Part shown: in pieces, positions 32,492-43,278 of the stretch | Layout: every line of letters starts with the position of its first letter | Position numbering within the stretch: the first letter of the stretch is position 1 | Position numbers and translations under genes: made by a program | Notes under the pieces: generated by a model | Told to the model about the DNA's origin: nothing | Databases searched by the model: none | Seen by the model: the letters and a program-made list of their open reading frames with translations, nothing else | NCBI GenBank assembly: GCA_028641055.1 | Contig: CM054062.1 | Span: 139,480,682-139,544,681 of the forward strand | Source of the DNA: Alopecurus myosuroides | Taxonomy: Eukaryota; Streptophyta; Magnoliopsida; Poales; Poaceae | Length of the DNA stretch: 64,000 nt | Direction of reading: 5' to 3'

Positions 32492-33760
32492 CATTGTGTT
32501 CTGCTGAGGTCTTTGAGCTTGCTCACATGGAGCCACCTAAGCCTCCGATTTCTAAGGTGGTTGTACACTTGAGTTGACTTAACCCCAGCCCCGCAATGCT
32601 CAAGCAGAGCCTTCGCAACGGTAGTCAGATGGAACTACTTCAAGCCCTTGTCAGTCCTCACGCTGCTCTTGATCATCTCACACATGTTGCATGTTGCATG
32701 TTGCCTGTGCTGAAAGGAAGCCATTTCGTGGTTCCCTTCATCTGGGTCTTTTGTGCCTTGGCAATATTTGCAGCTACGGATGCTGAACGTGGACATGAAG
32801 GGAAGCCACTTTGTGGTTCCCTTCATATGTGTCTTATGTGCCTTGGAAATCTTTTCTACCATCTTTGCAGCTACGGATTTCACTAGGCTCTGCACAGGTC
32901 CTCCGTGACAATGGAAAGTGGCATAGAATGACTCACTACATTCTAAAGCAAGGGATGAGAGTCGTCCTCATAGTACATGAACTAAGTGTCCTGACGCTGA
33001 CGTGACCAGAGCCTGATTAAAGTCGCCGTGGAACGGTTGCTACATTGATCACGCATGGCGACCACAAGTTCGACAAGCTAGAACTACCAAGTATAGAAGC
33101 TGCAATAGCTAATGTTAAGTATGATCTACGGCAAGCTCAAGCTAAATAATTCATGCTCATGTTCAACTATGATCTACAGCAAGCTCAAGATAAAGAACTC
33201 ATGTTTTGTTCATCTATAATATCCAAGTCTGAAGCTAAACAAGCAAGCACACATCCAATAGCATAGCATCACAAGTTCTATCTAAATCTAAATTATCACA
33301 TGCTCACGCATCTACCCTATCAAGTTTGAGGGTTTGGTAGTTTCCAGTCATCGGTATACGTGGAGGACGAAGAGGACAAATTGAATAGAGGAGGTAGTAG
33401 ATTTGCCGCTTGCATGGACCGAAGATGAGATTCCGCTTACCTGCACACCGACCGAATAAGAGAGCTCGATTGGGGGGAATGGTGGCCTGCGGTTGAAAAG
33501 TGAGAGTGGAAGGTGTAAATATGGGAGATTTTCGACAGGAGGTGACCGATTTTTTGTCGCCCCTTTTCCGCTGAAGCGCATGATCTTCATGATCACTACA
33601 GCTCGTGCAGAAGTTGTTGGTTTTTACTACTTGGGAGACAACTTTCAGCCTGACTGCACGAAACGGTCGCTTCGGCTATTCATTCGCAAGACGGTTTTGA
33701 TGAGTGAGCTGGGCCGACCGAGAAGGTCAAATGGGCATCCAGATAGGATTTTAACCATGG
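32492..33760. other. Low-copy-looking sequence right of A1, no gene recognised
   Basis: Contains a diverged tandem duplication: the segment from 32719 (GGAAGCCATTTCGTGGTTCC) recurs from 32800 (GGAAGCCACTTTGTGGTTCC), each followed by TTGTGCCTTGG/TATGTGCCTTGG and GCAGCTACGGAT. Around 33110-33190 ATGATCTACGGCAAGCTCAA recurs as ATGATCTACAGCAAGCTCAA. No frame has domain support. Confidence 0.4.
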
Positions 33761-33898
33761 AAAAAAATAGCGCCGCTGATAGCACGATGTAGCATTTTGA
33801 GGATTGTCTCGCTAAATCAATCGATGATCTCGTAAATAGCACGCTAAAAGCATATTTTTAGGCCGACGCTATTTTTTTATAGCACGCTATTTTTTTTC
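33761..33898. mobile_element. MITE-like element with AAAAAAATAGCG ends
   Basis: The left edge AAAAAAATAGCG and the right edge CGCTATTTTTTT are perfect inverted repeats of 12 bp, 138 bp apart. Inner sequence repeats TAGCACG/GCACGCTA motifs. No protein. A target duplication is not clear, so the family is left open. Confidence 0.45.
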
Positions 33899-33996
33899 CT
33901 TGATTTTAACACGCATAATATTATTCTCCCGGCTACATGTCCGAACCGAAGTCCTCCAGCGACGATGAATCAGCTGCACCTCGTATGTTCAGTAAC

Positions 33997-34042
33997 CAGG
34001 AGGCAGCTTTTTTTTTTTTTTTTTGAATTTCAGGAGGCAGCT
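33997..34042. mobile_element. Micro-retroposition scar: oligo(T) insert flanked by 12-bp duplication
   Basis: CAGGAGGCAGCT occurs at 33997-34008 and again at 34031-34042. Between them is a 22-bp insert, sixteen T then GAATTT. On the minus strand this is AAATTC followed by A16, as expected from a LINE-driven insertion that copied only a few bases beyond the poly(A). Confidence 0.7.
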
Positions 34043-34936
34043 GTAGAGCTTCAGTTGGCGCACCATAGCTCCGCTCCAAACGCATCCGAGACATGTCGCT
34101 TCGCCCTGCTTTAGCAGCTCACCCAAGTGATCTCTAACAATAATTAATGCCCCAGCCCGCAATGGTCGACAACTCGACATTGACCTCTCATCAGGTGGCC
34201 TCCATTTCTCACTCTGATGCGCCTGTTTTTCTGTTTGAACTATGTGCCACTCCAGTCCAACCTAGTGGGAGTTTTTACTTGGCTCCCCGTACCACAGGGC
34301 CTCTTTCATTGCAGGATTGCAAAAACGCATGGAAAAGAAATATATAGAAGCTGGATGGCATTGCAGACCAAATATACATAAATGGAAAACACATGAACAT
34401 AAACCATAATCTAGATAGATTATGTTCCTGTCCTTGTTGTCACAAACAAACAAAATCCCATGATTTTAGACACCAAGGACATTAACTTTTAAAATGTCAA
34501 ATTGCGTGCAAAATAGTCCACAGAAAAAAAATGGTTTTCATTCCCACAAATCAAACAAGCTTAATAATATATTTTACCACGCGATTAACATGAGAAAATG
34601 AAGCCATTTCCACACAAAATAGAACGCATGCTTACTCAATGCAAGAGAGCTGTGTAGGATAACCGGCTGTGTCCCCGCGTTACACGGTAAGAAATTAGGC
34701 ACGCTGTGATTTAGTATATTCAGAAACAACAACGACGACAACAAAAACATGGTTCTACCTAGACAGAATCTACAGAATAAGCAAGTTCGCAATGATGGAC
34801 AAAATTTAATTAACCTCAGGCACGCAGCTACAACATACACTACTTGCAGGGCTGCTCCTTTCCTGAAGCATCAGCAGTTGGATGATGAAATAGGAGGGCG
34901 CAGACAGAAAGAGCGATCCCAGCAATCTTTGTCCAG
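34043..34936 (-). other. Downstream region and 3'-UTR of TAF9
   Basis: Directly downstream of the TAF9 stop at 34937. No other frame is supported. The likely 3'-UTR covers roughly 34700-34936; the exact poly(A) site cannot be placed from sequence alone. Confidence 0.5.
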
Positions 34937-37900
34937 TTAGCCCATGTTCAACTGATCAATCGTCATTCGGGAGCGCTTTGCAGCTGCGGCAGCTACAGCG
35001 TTCAGTTGGAAAGAAACCCTCTGGCTCTGAGCATGTGGCAGAGGCTGATGTTGCTCGTTGCCCCTCTGATCCTGCGAATAGCTTGGACTAGGATTAGCCG
35101 GGTTTACGTTCGCTCCCTCATTGTCATCTTCTGTTTCCTCAACCTGAGTTGGTGGCTTCAATGGGGGCAGGAGTTGGTAGTTTTGGCTCAACAAAGTGTC
35201 CTGCTCAGGAGGCAGAGGAATCGAGCCCGGTGGAGCTATAGACTTGGGCAGCGGGATTTTGTTTCGGCTCCGTGCTAGCTCAAGTAGAACCTATGAAATC
35301 AGAAAATGACTTGTCATTCTAAAGCAGAATGCACCTATGCCTGGGGAGTACATTATGTCTGAAATTTCAGGGATCTGATAAAAACATTAAACAAGCCCTT
35401 GACTTAAAAGCATAATCACAAGAGCCATTCATACTTCAAAGCCTTTATCCACGGATGATCTTCATTAGTTGCACTTAGCAGCTTACATGTCAGCCAGTAG
35501 ACTTGTGCATGACCCTTGAGGCTAGAAACTCTGATATCTTTGTACTCCCTCCGTTCCACAATATAAGATGTTTTAGACATTTTCCACATTCAGACATACA
35601 CACATGTATCTAGACATGTTTTAGTGTATATGTCCACTCATTTTAGTCCGAATCTAGACAGCATGTGAAATACCTAAAACATCTTATATTATGGAACAGA
35701 GGGAGTATTACCTAATATGATTCAGAATATTTTAGGCATATTTTTCACATGCCAGGCTCATAAACATTAAGAATCATACCCTGTTTGTTTCGTGTTCATA
35801 TCAAATTCTAGCCATGCATTTCAAAAAAATAGAAAGCGGGTGCAGGGGCACCAGTTTATCAGTGAATCGGCAGATAACCGTCATATGGGAAAATTTAATC
35901 TTTCTTGCTTTATTAATAACGATGCATTGCTTTGATGCGGAAAGCCATTTTGGCTCCCGAGCACCGGTGAACCTGGTGTTTTGAAAAAATAAAATAAAAA
36001 ATTTAGAATTTTCAAAAATTATGAAAAAAAATCTGGATGTTAACTATGCTCTATCTTATAAGCATGCAAACCTACAACGTGAAATTCCTTTTATTATAAA
36101 CTACACAAAAATGATGAAATTTGAACATTTAAAAATCTGTATTGTTCACTATACTCAGATCTGTACATTTGTCCTTTTTTGTGTAGACCAAAATACAAAG
36201 TATTTCTAATTGAAATTTTACACGTGTGTGGAAGATATCATTGAAAACAACCATGATTTTTTTTTCAGTTTTTTTGAAAAATTTAAATTGGACTTCTAAT
36301 TTTTGTTTAGATTTTTTTTGAAAAGTCTAAATTGGACATGATCTCTACTCTGCTTTGATGCTGTTATGTGGGGAATTTTGTACCAGAGGAGGAAGCCCAC
36401 AGCAGCCACACCTGAGTTGGAATAGGCTAGGAGTTCTTTCTATTAAGCAAAGTGTCTTTTATTCCCAAGTTTAAAGTTGGTTAGACAGAACCTGCAGTAG
36501 TCACGTTCTGTGACATTTTGAGTTTGTATCCATCCAGGACACTAGCTGCAACAATTGATGCAAGCTATCACTGAAGAAGTCTCCCCTAATCTCCATTCCC
36601 TCTATCACGTTACCTTCTGATCTGCACTGGTTATGGCACCTCGTCGCTGACACCTGGTCAAGCCCGAGAGCTTCCCCTGGCTACGGGTACCCCTCCTGCC
36701 CTCCGGTCTAGAGGCTCTCGCAGTCAGAGATGCTCTCCCTTCTATGCAATTATTTGACTTGGCCCATGAACAATGTCTAAATCAAATGAAAGTTATCTAC
36801 AGTACACATAATATGTCAACAGAAAAAGGCAACTAACAAAAAAAAGTTGAGTCTTCTTGTTTATAATTTGAATTTCCAACAGTAACATGGCTACTATAGT
36901 ACCAGTAGTAACACTACACTAATAAAAGAGGGTATTAATTTCTTGCTTGATTCTCAATGGTAACATTGTGTACATGGGACTAGTTGCATGATACCTAAAA
37001 CTTCGAACCCTTAAGCAGATAAACAATCAACTTTCCTAACAAGAAATGGACTCAGCTGAACATTCCTTACAAGACACAGACTAAATTGAACTTCAACTCG
37101 TCAATTCATATGCATACAGGATTTAAATCCCAACACTCCCTGGTTACCCAGAAAACTGGGAAAAGTTCAGTATATTCCAACTTCCCAAGGATGTTAAAGC
37201 TGGCATGCAGTACGGGCTATCTGAAGCCACTGGTAATTTGCTCCATACAATAACTCTACCAGAGGAGAGAAGGATAGCACGCCAGGAAGAAAGATATTTG
37301 CCAGATTTGGAAAGAAGGGGGCGAAGGCAGACAGGGGAAGGCCATGGAAAACCTGAGTGAAACTGGAGATGCTGCAACCTAGGATCGGTGCCAGGAAAAT
37401 GCATGGGGATGAAATCAGATTTGTGGAAATTTACGGCAAAGGCAGTTGCGTCAGTGGTGGAACTACAACAAAAATGAAGGGCGGGCCAGAAAAAAGGACT
37501 GTAAAAAATTTAAATTCTAAGCGTTGGTGCCTGCTCTCCAATGGCCTGCCACTGGACCATTTCCTTACAAAATTACTACATGTGTGCTACTAGCAATTGC
37601 TAAATAATGGCCAATAAAGTCCTAGATCCGACTCTGATTGCTCCATGTTAATGAGAAAGGAGAAAACACATTGAGTAGAAGAAAGTAAAAAAAATCGATC
37701 GTTGCTGCAATGCAACCTTGCAGTGCTGCAGAAATGAGCATGTAGGACTGCTAGGTTGGGTTTTTACCGATCAATAGATACTATTTTGCTTTGGGGCTGG
37801 GCAGGCCACGGTCCAGGTCATCCCTAAGGTAGCTCCGCCCCTGAAAGGAGTTGAGGAGAAATTTAAGGTGCTGGACAGTATGAATATCTCCTCTACAAGG

Positions 37901-38975
37901 GATGAGAGTGTCATCGTTGTACTGAAGCACGTGGGGGTGAGTGTCATCAACAAGAAGGTAGGTGATATTGCCTAGTCTTCCATCCTACTGGATGGAGAAT
38001 AAAGCCACTATAATAAAGAGATAAGGAGAGAATGAGACTCGTCAGTGTAGATTGTTTATGCATCTGATATAGTCACCGGAGACGCCATTCAGGAGGATGG
38101 AAGAGCAGCATGCCAACAAGGATAGAGGCATCCAGCTGCACCACCAATCATCAGAACAACGAGCACGAAGAATAAGGGTGCCAATCGGCGCCCGATCTGC
38201 CCCGCTTCGTGTGAAAAGCAGTCAGCTTAGTGGTAGCATCTTTTTAGAGATTAGTTGCAGTTTTTGATATCACCTGATTTTGCGGGCTTATGCGGGACGT
38301 CCGCTTGCATCCCTAATGAAGAATCAGAATAAGCCTAGAACAGTTAACTGCATCAACGATTTGTGGCTATAACAACACTGCAACAGATAGGCAGCATACA
38401 CGATGTTCTCAAAGATGCGACAAGCTAGTCCAGCATCACAGTGAGATTCCACAAAAAGGAATTTAATTACTAGTACCAGAATGCATAGCACAAACAAAGC
38501 ATGAGCGCAATCCAGCTAATAAAACGAACTAGGGTTGTTGGACTAGACCATGGACACCAATCAATGGTGAAATCTAAGATTTTAGCCTATGGATGAAGCT
38601 GCGAAACCTAGCAATTTTCCGAATTTAACGAAAATATGCTAGGGTTGTAGGCGGATTGGTAGGTACCTCGCGGGGCGGCGGCTGCGAGAAGGAGAAATTG
38701 ACCTTGGCCTGGATGGCCAGACGGACGTCGTCGGCGTCGAGCTGGACCTTTCCGGCGTGGTCGGCGTAGACCTGGGCATCCCCAAGCACGTCGCCGACGT
38801 AGCGGTAGGCCAGGTCCAGGAACTGGTGCACGACGCGCGGCTCGTACTCGCCCTCGCCGAGCCCCATCGACCGGAGGAGCTCTCGAATCACCCGCGCATC
38901 CCGAGGTTCGTCCGCGGCAGAGGCGCCCGCCGCCGCTACCGACGGAAGAGATGGCCGTCCAACACCGCCGTCCAT
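34937..38975 (-). CDS. TAF9: TFIID/SAGA subunit TAF9 (two coding exons)
   Basis: Exon 1 is 38975-38667 (103 codons), donor CGCGAG/GTACCT. Exon 2 is 35290-34937 (117 codons plus TAG), acceptor TTCATAG. Both are phase 0, giving 220 residues. Residues 26-95 form the TAF9 histone fold ([20 protein letters not shown] and [20 protein letters not shown] are recognisable), followed by [13 protein letters not shown]. Exon 2 starts with the conserved TAF9 segment [20 protein letters not shown] and ends in a polar tail closing with [13 protein letters not shown]9 pairs with TAF6 in TFIID and SAGA-type coactivators and supports Pol II initiation in the nucleus. The ATG was chosen for its fit to the family and CCATGG context. 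No stop or frameshift is seen, so this is the one clearly intact host protein gene. Confidence 0.93.
35291..38666 (-). other. TAF9: TAF9 intron, 3376 bp
   Basis: GT...AG borders join the two coding exons in frame. It holds a Stowaway MITE (35545-35705), an AT-rich unclassified stretch at 35940-36330 with oligo(A/T) runs, and otherwise low-copy-looking sequence. I see no second gene inside. Confidence 0.85.
35545..35705. mobile_element. Stowaway-type MITE in the TAF9 intron
   Basis: 161 bp from CTCCCTCCGTTCCAC to GGAACAGAGGGAG with long terminal inverted repeats (over 30 bp with few mismatches), flanked by TA on both sides (35543-35544 and 35706-35707). CTCCCTCCGT ends and TA target are diagnostic of Stowaway (Tc1/mariner-like) MITEs. 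Confidence 0.93.
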
Positions 38976-39146
38976 GGATCGCTGGGGCCTGGGGGGTGGC
39001 TGGTGGGGTTTCGAGATTGAGGAAACTGAGGCGTGGAAAGAGAAAAAATGATTCGAAAGAAAAAGAAAAACGCCGTATATGAACCCGTCCTTTCAATGGT
39101 GCCAAGATATGACAAATAGGACTCTTTGGCTCTGAGTTCACCAACC
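38976..39146. promoter_or_regulatory. 171-bp divergent interval between TAF9 and tRNA-Ser
   Basis: Holds the TAF9 5'-UTR and core promoter on the minus strand and the upstream flank of the tRNA on the plus strand. A weak TATA-like TTCATATACGG lies near 39080 on the minus strand. No other feature is evident. Confidence 0.6.
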
Positions 39147-39228
39147 GACGCTTTGGCCGAGTGGTTAAGGCGTGTGCCTGCTAAGTACATGGGGTTTCCC
39201 CGCGAGAGTTCGAATCTCTCAGGCGTCG
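39147..39228 (+). tRNA. tRNA-Ser (anticodon GCU)
   Basis: 82 nt. The acceptor stem GACGCTT pairs with AGGCGTC plus discriminator G. The A box TGGCCGAGTGG and B box AGTTCGAATCT are intact, the anticodon loop CTGCTAA gives anticodon GCT (39180-39182), and the long variable arm (ATGGGGTTTCCCC) marks a class II serine tRNA. It reads AGC/AGU codons. A T7 run follows. Confidence 0.95.
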
Positions 39229-39230
39229 AA

Positions 39231-39237
39231 TTTTTTT
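39231..39237 (+). terminator. Pol III terminator of tRNA-Ser
   Basis: A run of seven T begins two bases after the mature tRNA end. Confidence 0.85.
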
Positions 39238-39290
39238 CCTCTTCACTTTTTTTATATAAAAGGTATTATGCCCAACTTTGAATTAACAAG

Positions 39291-39340
39291 CTAAGTTTAC
39301 ATGATTAATTTTCAAAAAAAAAACTAAGTTTACATGATTA
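39291..39340. mobile_element. Second micro-retroposition scar: poly(A) insert flanked by 17-bp duplication
   Basis: CTAAGTTTACATGATTA occurs at 39291-39307 and 39324-39340. The 16-bp insert between is ATTTTC followed by A10. The architecture matches the scar at 33997-34042. Confidence 0.7.
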
Positions 39341-39712
39341 TTACACATGTTGGGCATACAGCTTAGCCAACGAAAACAGGATAAAAAGGACAAGAGTTGT
39401 GCATACAACTTAAGCCAACAACAATAAAACTAGGAAAGGCAATAACACGCCAGTAAAAGGGCAAAAGCGGAAGGGATGGCACGTCTAGGAATGTCGTTGT
39501 AGGCAAAGGTGATGAATCTTTTTAAGTTCTGCTCCTCCAACCGGAGAGTGGGTGTCCATACCTGCAACAATAACAGGATTTTAAATACGATGTCAACAGG
39601 ATGGCGAATGATTTTTCCTCAATGGCGTGCTTATTTATAATGTTCCAAAGCGCCTAGGACTGTGCCAAGAACAGCACCCACATAATTTTAGCCTTATGGG
39701 GAGGGGTGGGGC
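39341..39712. other. Probable 3' region of the LINE remnant
   Basis: No frame is supported. It may be the LINE 3'-UTR; no poly(A) tail edge is clear. Confidence 0.35.
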
Positions 39713-41807
39713 TCACGAGGCGTAGCCAGTGAGATCTACGGCTAGGATTCCTGGCCCTCCCAAGGGCCTGGCGCGCCACACTTCAGGTGAATTTGGCAAG
39801 GGAGCAGGTGAAGAAGAGGTGGTCCGCATTCTCAATGGCCCCACAGACATTGCAGAGGTCGTCCGAAGGACCCTGTCGGATAGCAAGCTCTTCCCCCGAC
39901 GGCATCTTGTCAAGCAAGAGTTGCCGGTCAAAGACTTTGATTTTTAGCGGCAGCTTGGCCTCCCAGATATCTTTGGAGAAGGCAAGGGGAGGTCCTTGTG
40001 AGAGGAACGCGTACATGGATTTGACCGAGAACCGGCCCGAGTTCTCGAGAGCCCAGGAAATCTTGTCGTGGTCAGCGGAGGTGTGGATGTCCATTACAAT
40101 GCCCATCAGCTCCTGCCATTGACTAAGACCCACCTGGTCAAGGGTTCTACGTAGGCGGATGCCCCTAGCGATCGCCTACGCAACCGAGATTTCCTGGTTG
40201 TCACAGATGCTAAACAAGAGGGGGGACTTATGGCAAAGGGGGCCATCCCCAAACCACAAGTCTGTCCAAAAACGGGTGAGTTGGCCATTGTTGATATGGT
40301 GTCTCGTACCGGCTTTGAGCAGGTGTTTGATTTTTTGGAGGCTTTCCAGAACTGCGACCCCCCTCGGTCAGGGCCAGAAAAGATGCCCCCTCCCTAGTGT
40401 ACTTGTTGCGGATGATAACAGTCCAAATTGCATAATCCATTAGGTACAGTCCCGGGATCCACTTAAGCATGAGAGCTTTGTTCATCGTGAGGGAGCTGAT
40501 CAAACCCAGCCCTCCCAGCTCCTTAGGGCGGCAGACTGCCAGCCAGTTGACCATACGGTATTTTCGGTTTGGACCGGCTCCTTCCTAGAAGAACTTTGCT
40601 CGGTGAGAGTCGAACTTCTCGTGTACCCCTTTTTGCAGAAGGAACAGACCCATCGCATAAGTGATGAGGTTGTTAAGGCTGGAGTTGGAGAGAATAAGGC
40701 GGACACCCGAGGAGAGGAACTGGCCAATCCAGGGTTCCACCCCACCGGCCAATTTTTGCACCAAGAAGGCCATTGTTCTTTGTTTAACTTACTATCAGCA
40801 ATCGGCAGCCCAAGGTAAGTCATAGGAAGCTTTCCCAGCTTACAGTTCAGCTGTCTCGCGACCTTAAGTTGGGCCTCCTCTGGCTGGTTCAGAACGACGG
40901 CCTCACTTTTGTGATAATTGATTTTTAGTCGGACATGTTCTCAAAACACATGAGCAGGAACTTCGGGTTTGATATATCTTTATCATTGTGTTGCACTAGT
41001 ATGATTGTGTCGTCCACATATTGGAGGTGAGTGACACCTCCGGGATAAAGATGGGGAACAACTCCGTGAATGTGCCCCCACAGAGTTGGCCTTATGCAAG
41101 ATTGCTGAGAGCCCCTCTGCGACAAAGTTAAACAAGAGGGGAGAGAAGGGGTCGCCCTGGCGCACCCTCGTTTTGTTCCGGAAGAAAGGGCCCATTTCTC
41201 CATTTATCGAAATCGATGTTTGTCCCCTGCCACAAGCTGAGAATTCTGTGGATGTAGCCGGCATCAAAACCTATCCGGCGCAACACCTCCGAGAGAAAGC
41301 CCCAGTTCACTCGGGGTTAGGATTTTTCGAAGTCAAGCTTGATCAGGATGCCCCCTAGCATCTTGCTGCTTAGCTCATGCGTAATCTCGTGAAGGGCTAG
41401 GGCACCGTCTAGGATGAATCAGCCTTTGATGAAGGCAGTTTGGTTGTGGCTAATCACTTTATTTGCTACCGGATCAAGTCTTGATGCATAGGCTTCTGCA
41501 AAGATTTTGAAAATTACATTGATGAGAGTGATTGGGAGAAACTGAGAGATGTTATCGACGCCCGGGCATTTTTGGATTAGCGTCAACACCCCTAAGATGA
41601 GCTTAGAAATGTCAATTATGCGGAGCATAAAGTTATTAAGAATGTGGAGCACCACGTGCTTCACCAGGTGCCAATATCTTTTAAAGAAAAGGACCGGGAA
41701 CCCGTCCGGTCCACGGGTTGTGTCCGATTTCATCTCCTTGATAAGAGCTTCCAGCTCGGTCTCCGAAATGGTGTGGCGGATGAAAGATCATCTTCCATTT
41801 TGATAAT
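39713..41807 (-). pseudogene. L1-type LINE ORF2 remnant, 5'-truncated
   Basis: Minus-strand frames in order: reverse-transcriptase start (RGPDGFPVLFFKRYWHLVK, then LTLIQKCPGVDNISQF and SHNQTAFIKG, 41733-41419), middle motifs (KLDFEKS region near 41330), the catalytic YVDD near 41005-41016 (LQYVDDTIIL), the thumb region, and the C-terminal zinc-binding zf-RVT domain (GPSDDLCNVCGAIENADHLF near 39830). At least six frameshifts or stops interrupt it. The endonuclease and ORF1 are missing, cut off by LTR X at 41808. Confidence 0.85.
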
Positions 41808-43062
41808 TGATGACAACGTAACTAAAGGACTAATCTTTATTTTTGAGTATATGCAGGGTCTATTTTATACTTCACAATATGCCTGATACTCTCCATAATA
41901 TCCTTAAGGGCATCGCAATAATTCTCCAAAGGAAAATAGCTCGAAATGACAAACATGGGAAAGAGTTTCTACAGGCAGCGGTAGTACCGGTGAAACCACC
42001 GGTAGTACCGGCCCCTGTTGTTTCCCAGCACAACCCCAGGCGGGGGTATCCGGTGGTGGTACCGGTGGTACCTCCGCCAAAAACCCCTTCGGGTGGCTCT
42101 TGGCGGACCCTGCAGCACATGTCACCGGTGGTACCGGTGGGCGGAACCTCCGGTGTTCCCACCGGTACCTCTGCCCCTTCAACGATCCTACAACGAGTGG
42201 TTTGCCACTTGTGGTGGTTCCGCTAAAAACACGTTTGGGTGCCACATCGTGGAGGCCAGTGCGGAACCCACCGGTAGTACCGGTGGGCGGTACCTCTGGT
42301 GTTCCCACTGGTAGCTCCGTGCCTGGAGAACCAGCTGAGGGGAAGAGGATCCACGCGGGCTCCAGACGAAAAGGACCACAGGTACCTCCGGTGCTGCGTG
42401 GGCTTCCCAACGGCCAGATTGGGGAAGGGGTATTTAGGGTGTGTTTGGTTGAGCTGTGGATTTCGAAAAAGTTGTTGTGAACTGTGAACCTAGATCCGTG
42501 ATTCCACCAAAGGAATTGCAAAATCCATCCACCACATCCTAGTAGATCTAGAAGCCTACTTGAGACCTAAAAACCTCAGTAGATCTCGTGCTTGGAGCTT
42601 ACACCTTGTTGCAAAGAAGCTTTGGATTGATTGAGAGCCTCCATCCATCTTGTGGAGTGTGCTCAACCTTGTGTAAAGGTTTGGTCAACGCCTTCAAGTC
42701 GACCTATGGAAACGAGAATCTCCCTCACCGGAGAAGCTCAATGAGAATAAGGTGTGCACATCCGTGCTATTGAGGAGTGCCTAGGTGGCTCCCCACCTCT
42801 CCAACGTAGATGTACTTCTCTTTGAGAAAGAACTACGGGAAATATATCCTTGTCTTCTTGTTTACACTTGTGGTTTATCTTGTTACCTTTCGTTTTACTT
42901 CTGTTGCATATCATATCTTGTATCACATAGGTTGCTCACCTAGATGCACATCTAGAGAACCTTGTATTAATTGTTTAGCCCAAACTAAAAGGGAAAACAA
43001 GAAAAATTGGTAGTCGGCCTATTCACCCCCCCCCCCTCTAGTTGACCATAGTGCACTTTCAA
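41808..43062 (+). mobile_element. LTR X (5' LTR), copia-like
   Basis: 1255 bp from TGATGACAACG to GCACTTTCA, followed by a tRNA-Met-type primer site and a gag-like start, so it is a 5' LTR on the plus strand. The first half is packed with ACCGGT and GGTACC palindromes (41975-42400). A partial second copy lies at 55130-56143. The exact left edge is ambiguous by 7 bp (41801 is the alternative TG). SIRE/Maximus-type copia is my guess. Confidence 0.65.
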
Positions 43063-43064
43063 TT

Positions 43065-43076
43065 GGTATCGGAGCC
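43065..43076 (+). other. Primer-binding site of X, tRNA-Met type
   Basis: TGGTATCGGAGC, one mismatch to the initiator tRNA-Met site, two bases after the LTR end. Confidence 0.7.
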
Positions 43077-43114
43077 TCGGATCTTACTAAGGGCTTAACC
43101 TCCTAAGAGTATAA

Positions 43115-43278
43115 ATGGTCAATGAAAGTGAGACCGACGCTTCTAGTGCGGAAATCACCAAAATGACCGACACTGTAGCTAACCTATAAGAAACAGTTGG
43201 AACCATTCAAGCTGAATTGTCCAAGGTTAGCTCTAGTGCTGGTTCGGAGGTTTCTAGCATAAAGAAGATATTGGAGGC
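43115..43278 (+). pseudogene. Start of X gag, truncated
   Basis: ATG at 43115 opens VNESETDASSAEITKMTDTV, then a stop, then the same register continues with a polar, possibly coiled-coil segment until cut by LTR C at 43279. Confidence 0.45.

Noticed and set aside
38608..39144. 178-codon minus-strand frame over TAF9 exon 1
   Set aside because: Shadow of TAF9 exon 1 in another frame; the TAF9 frame has the histone fold.
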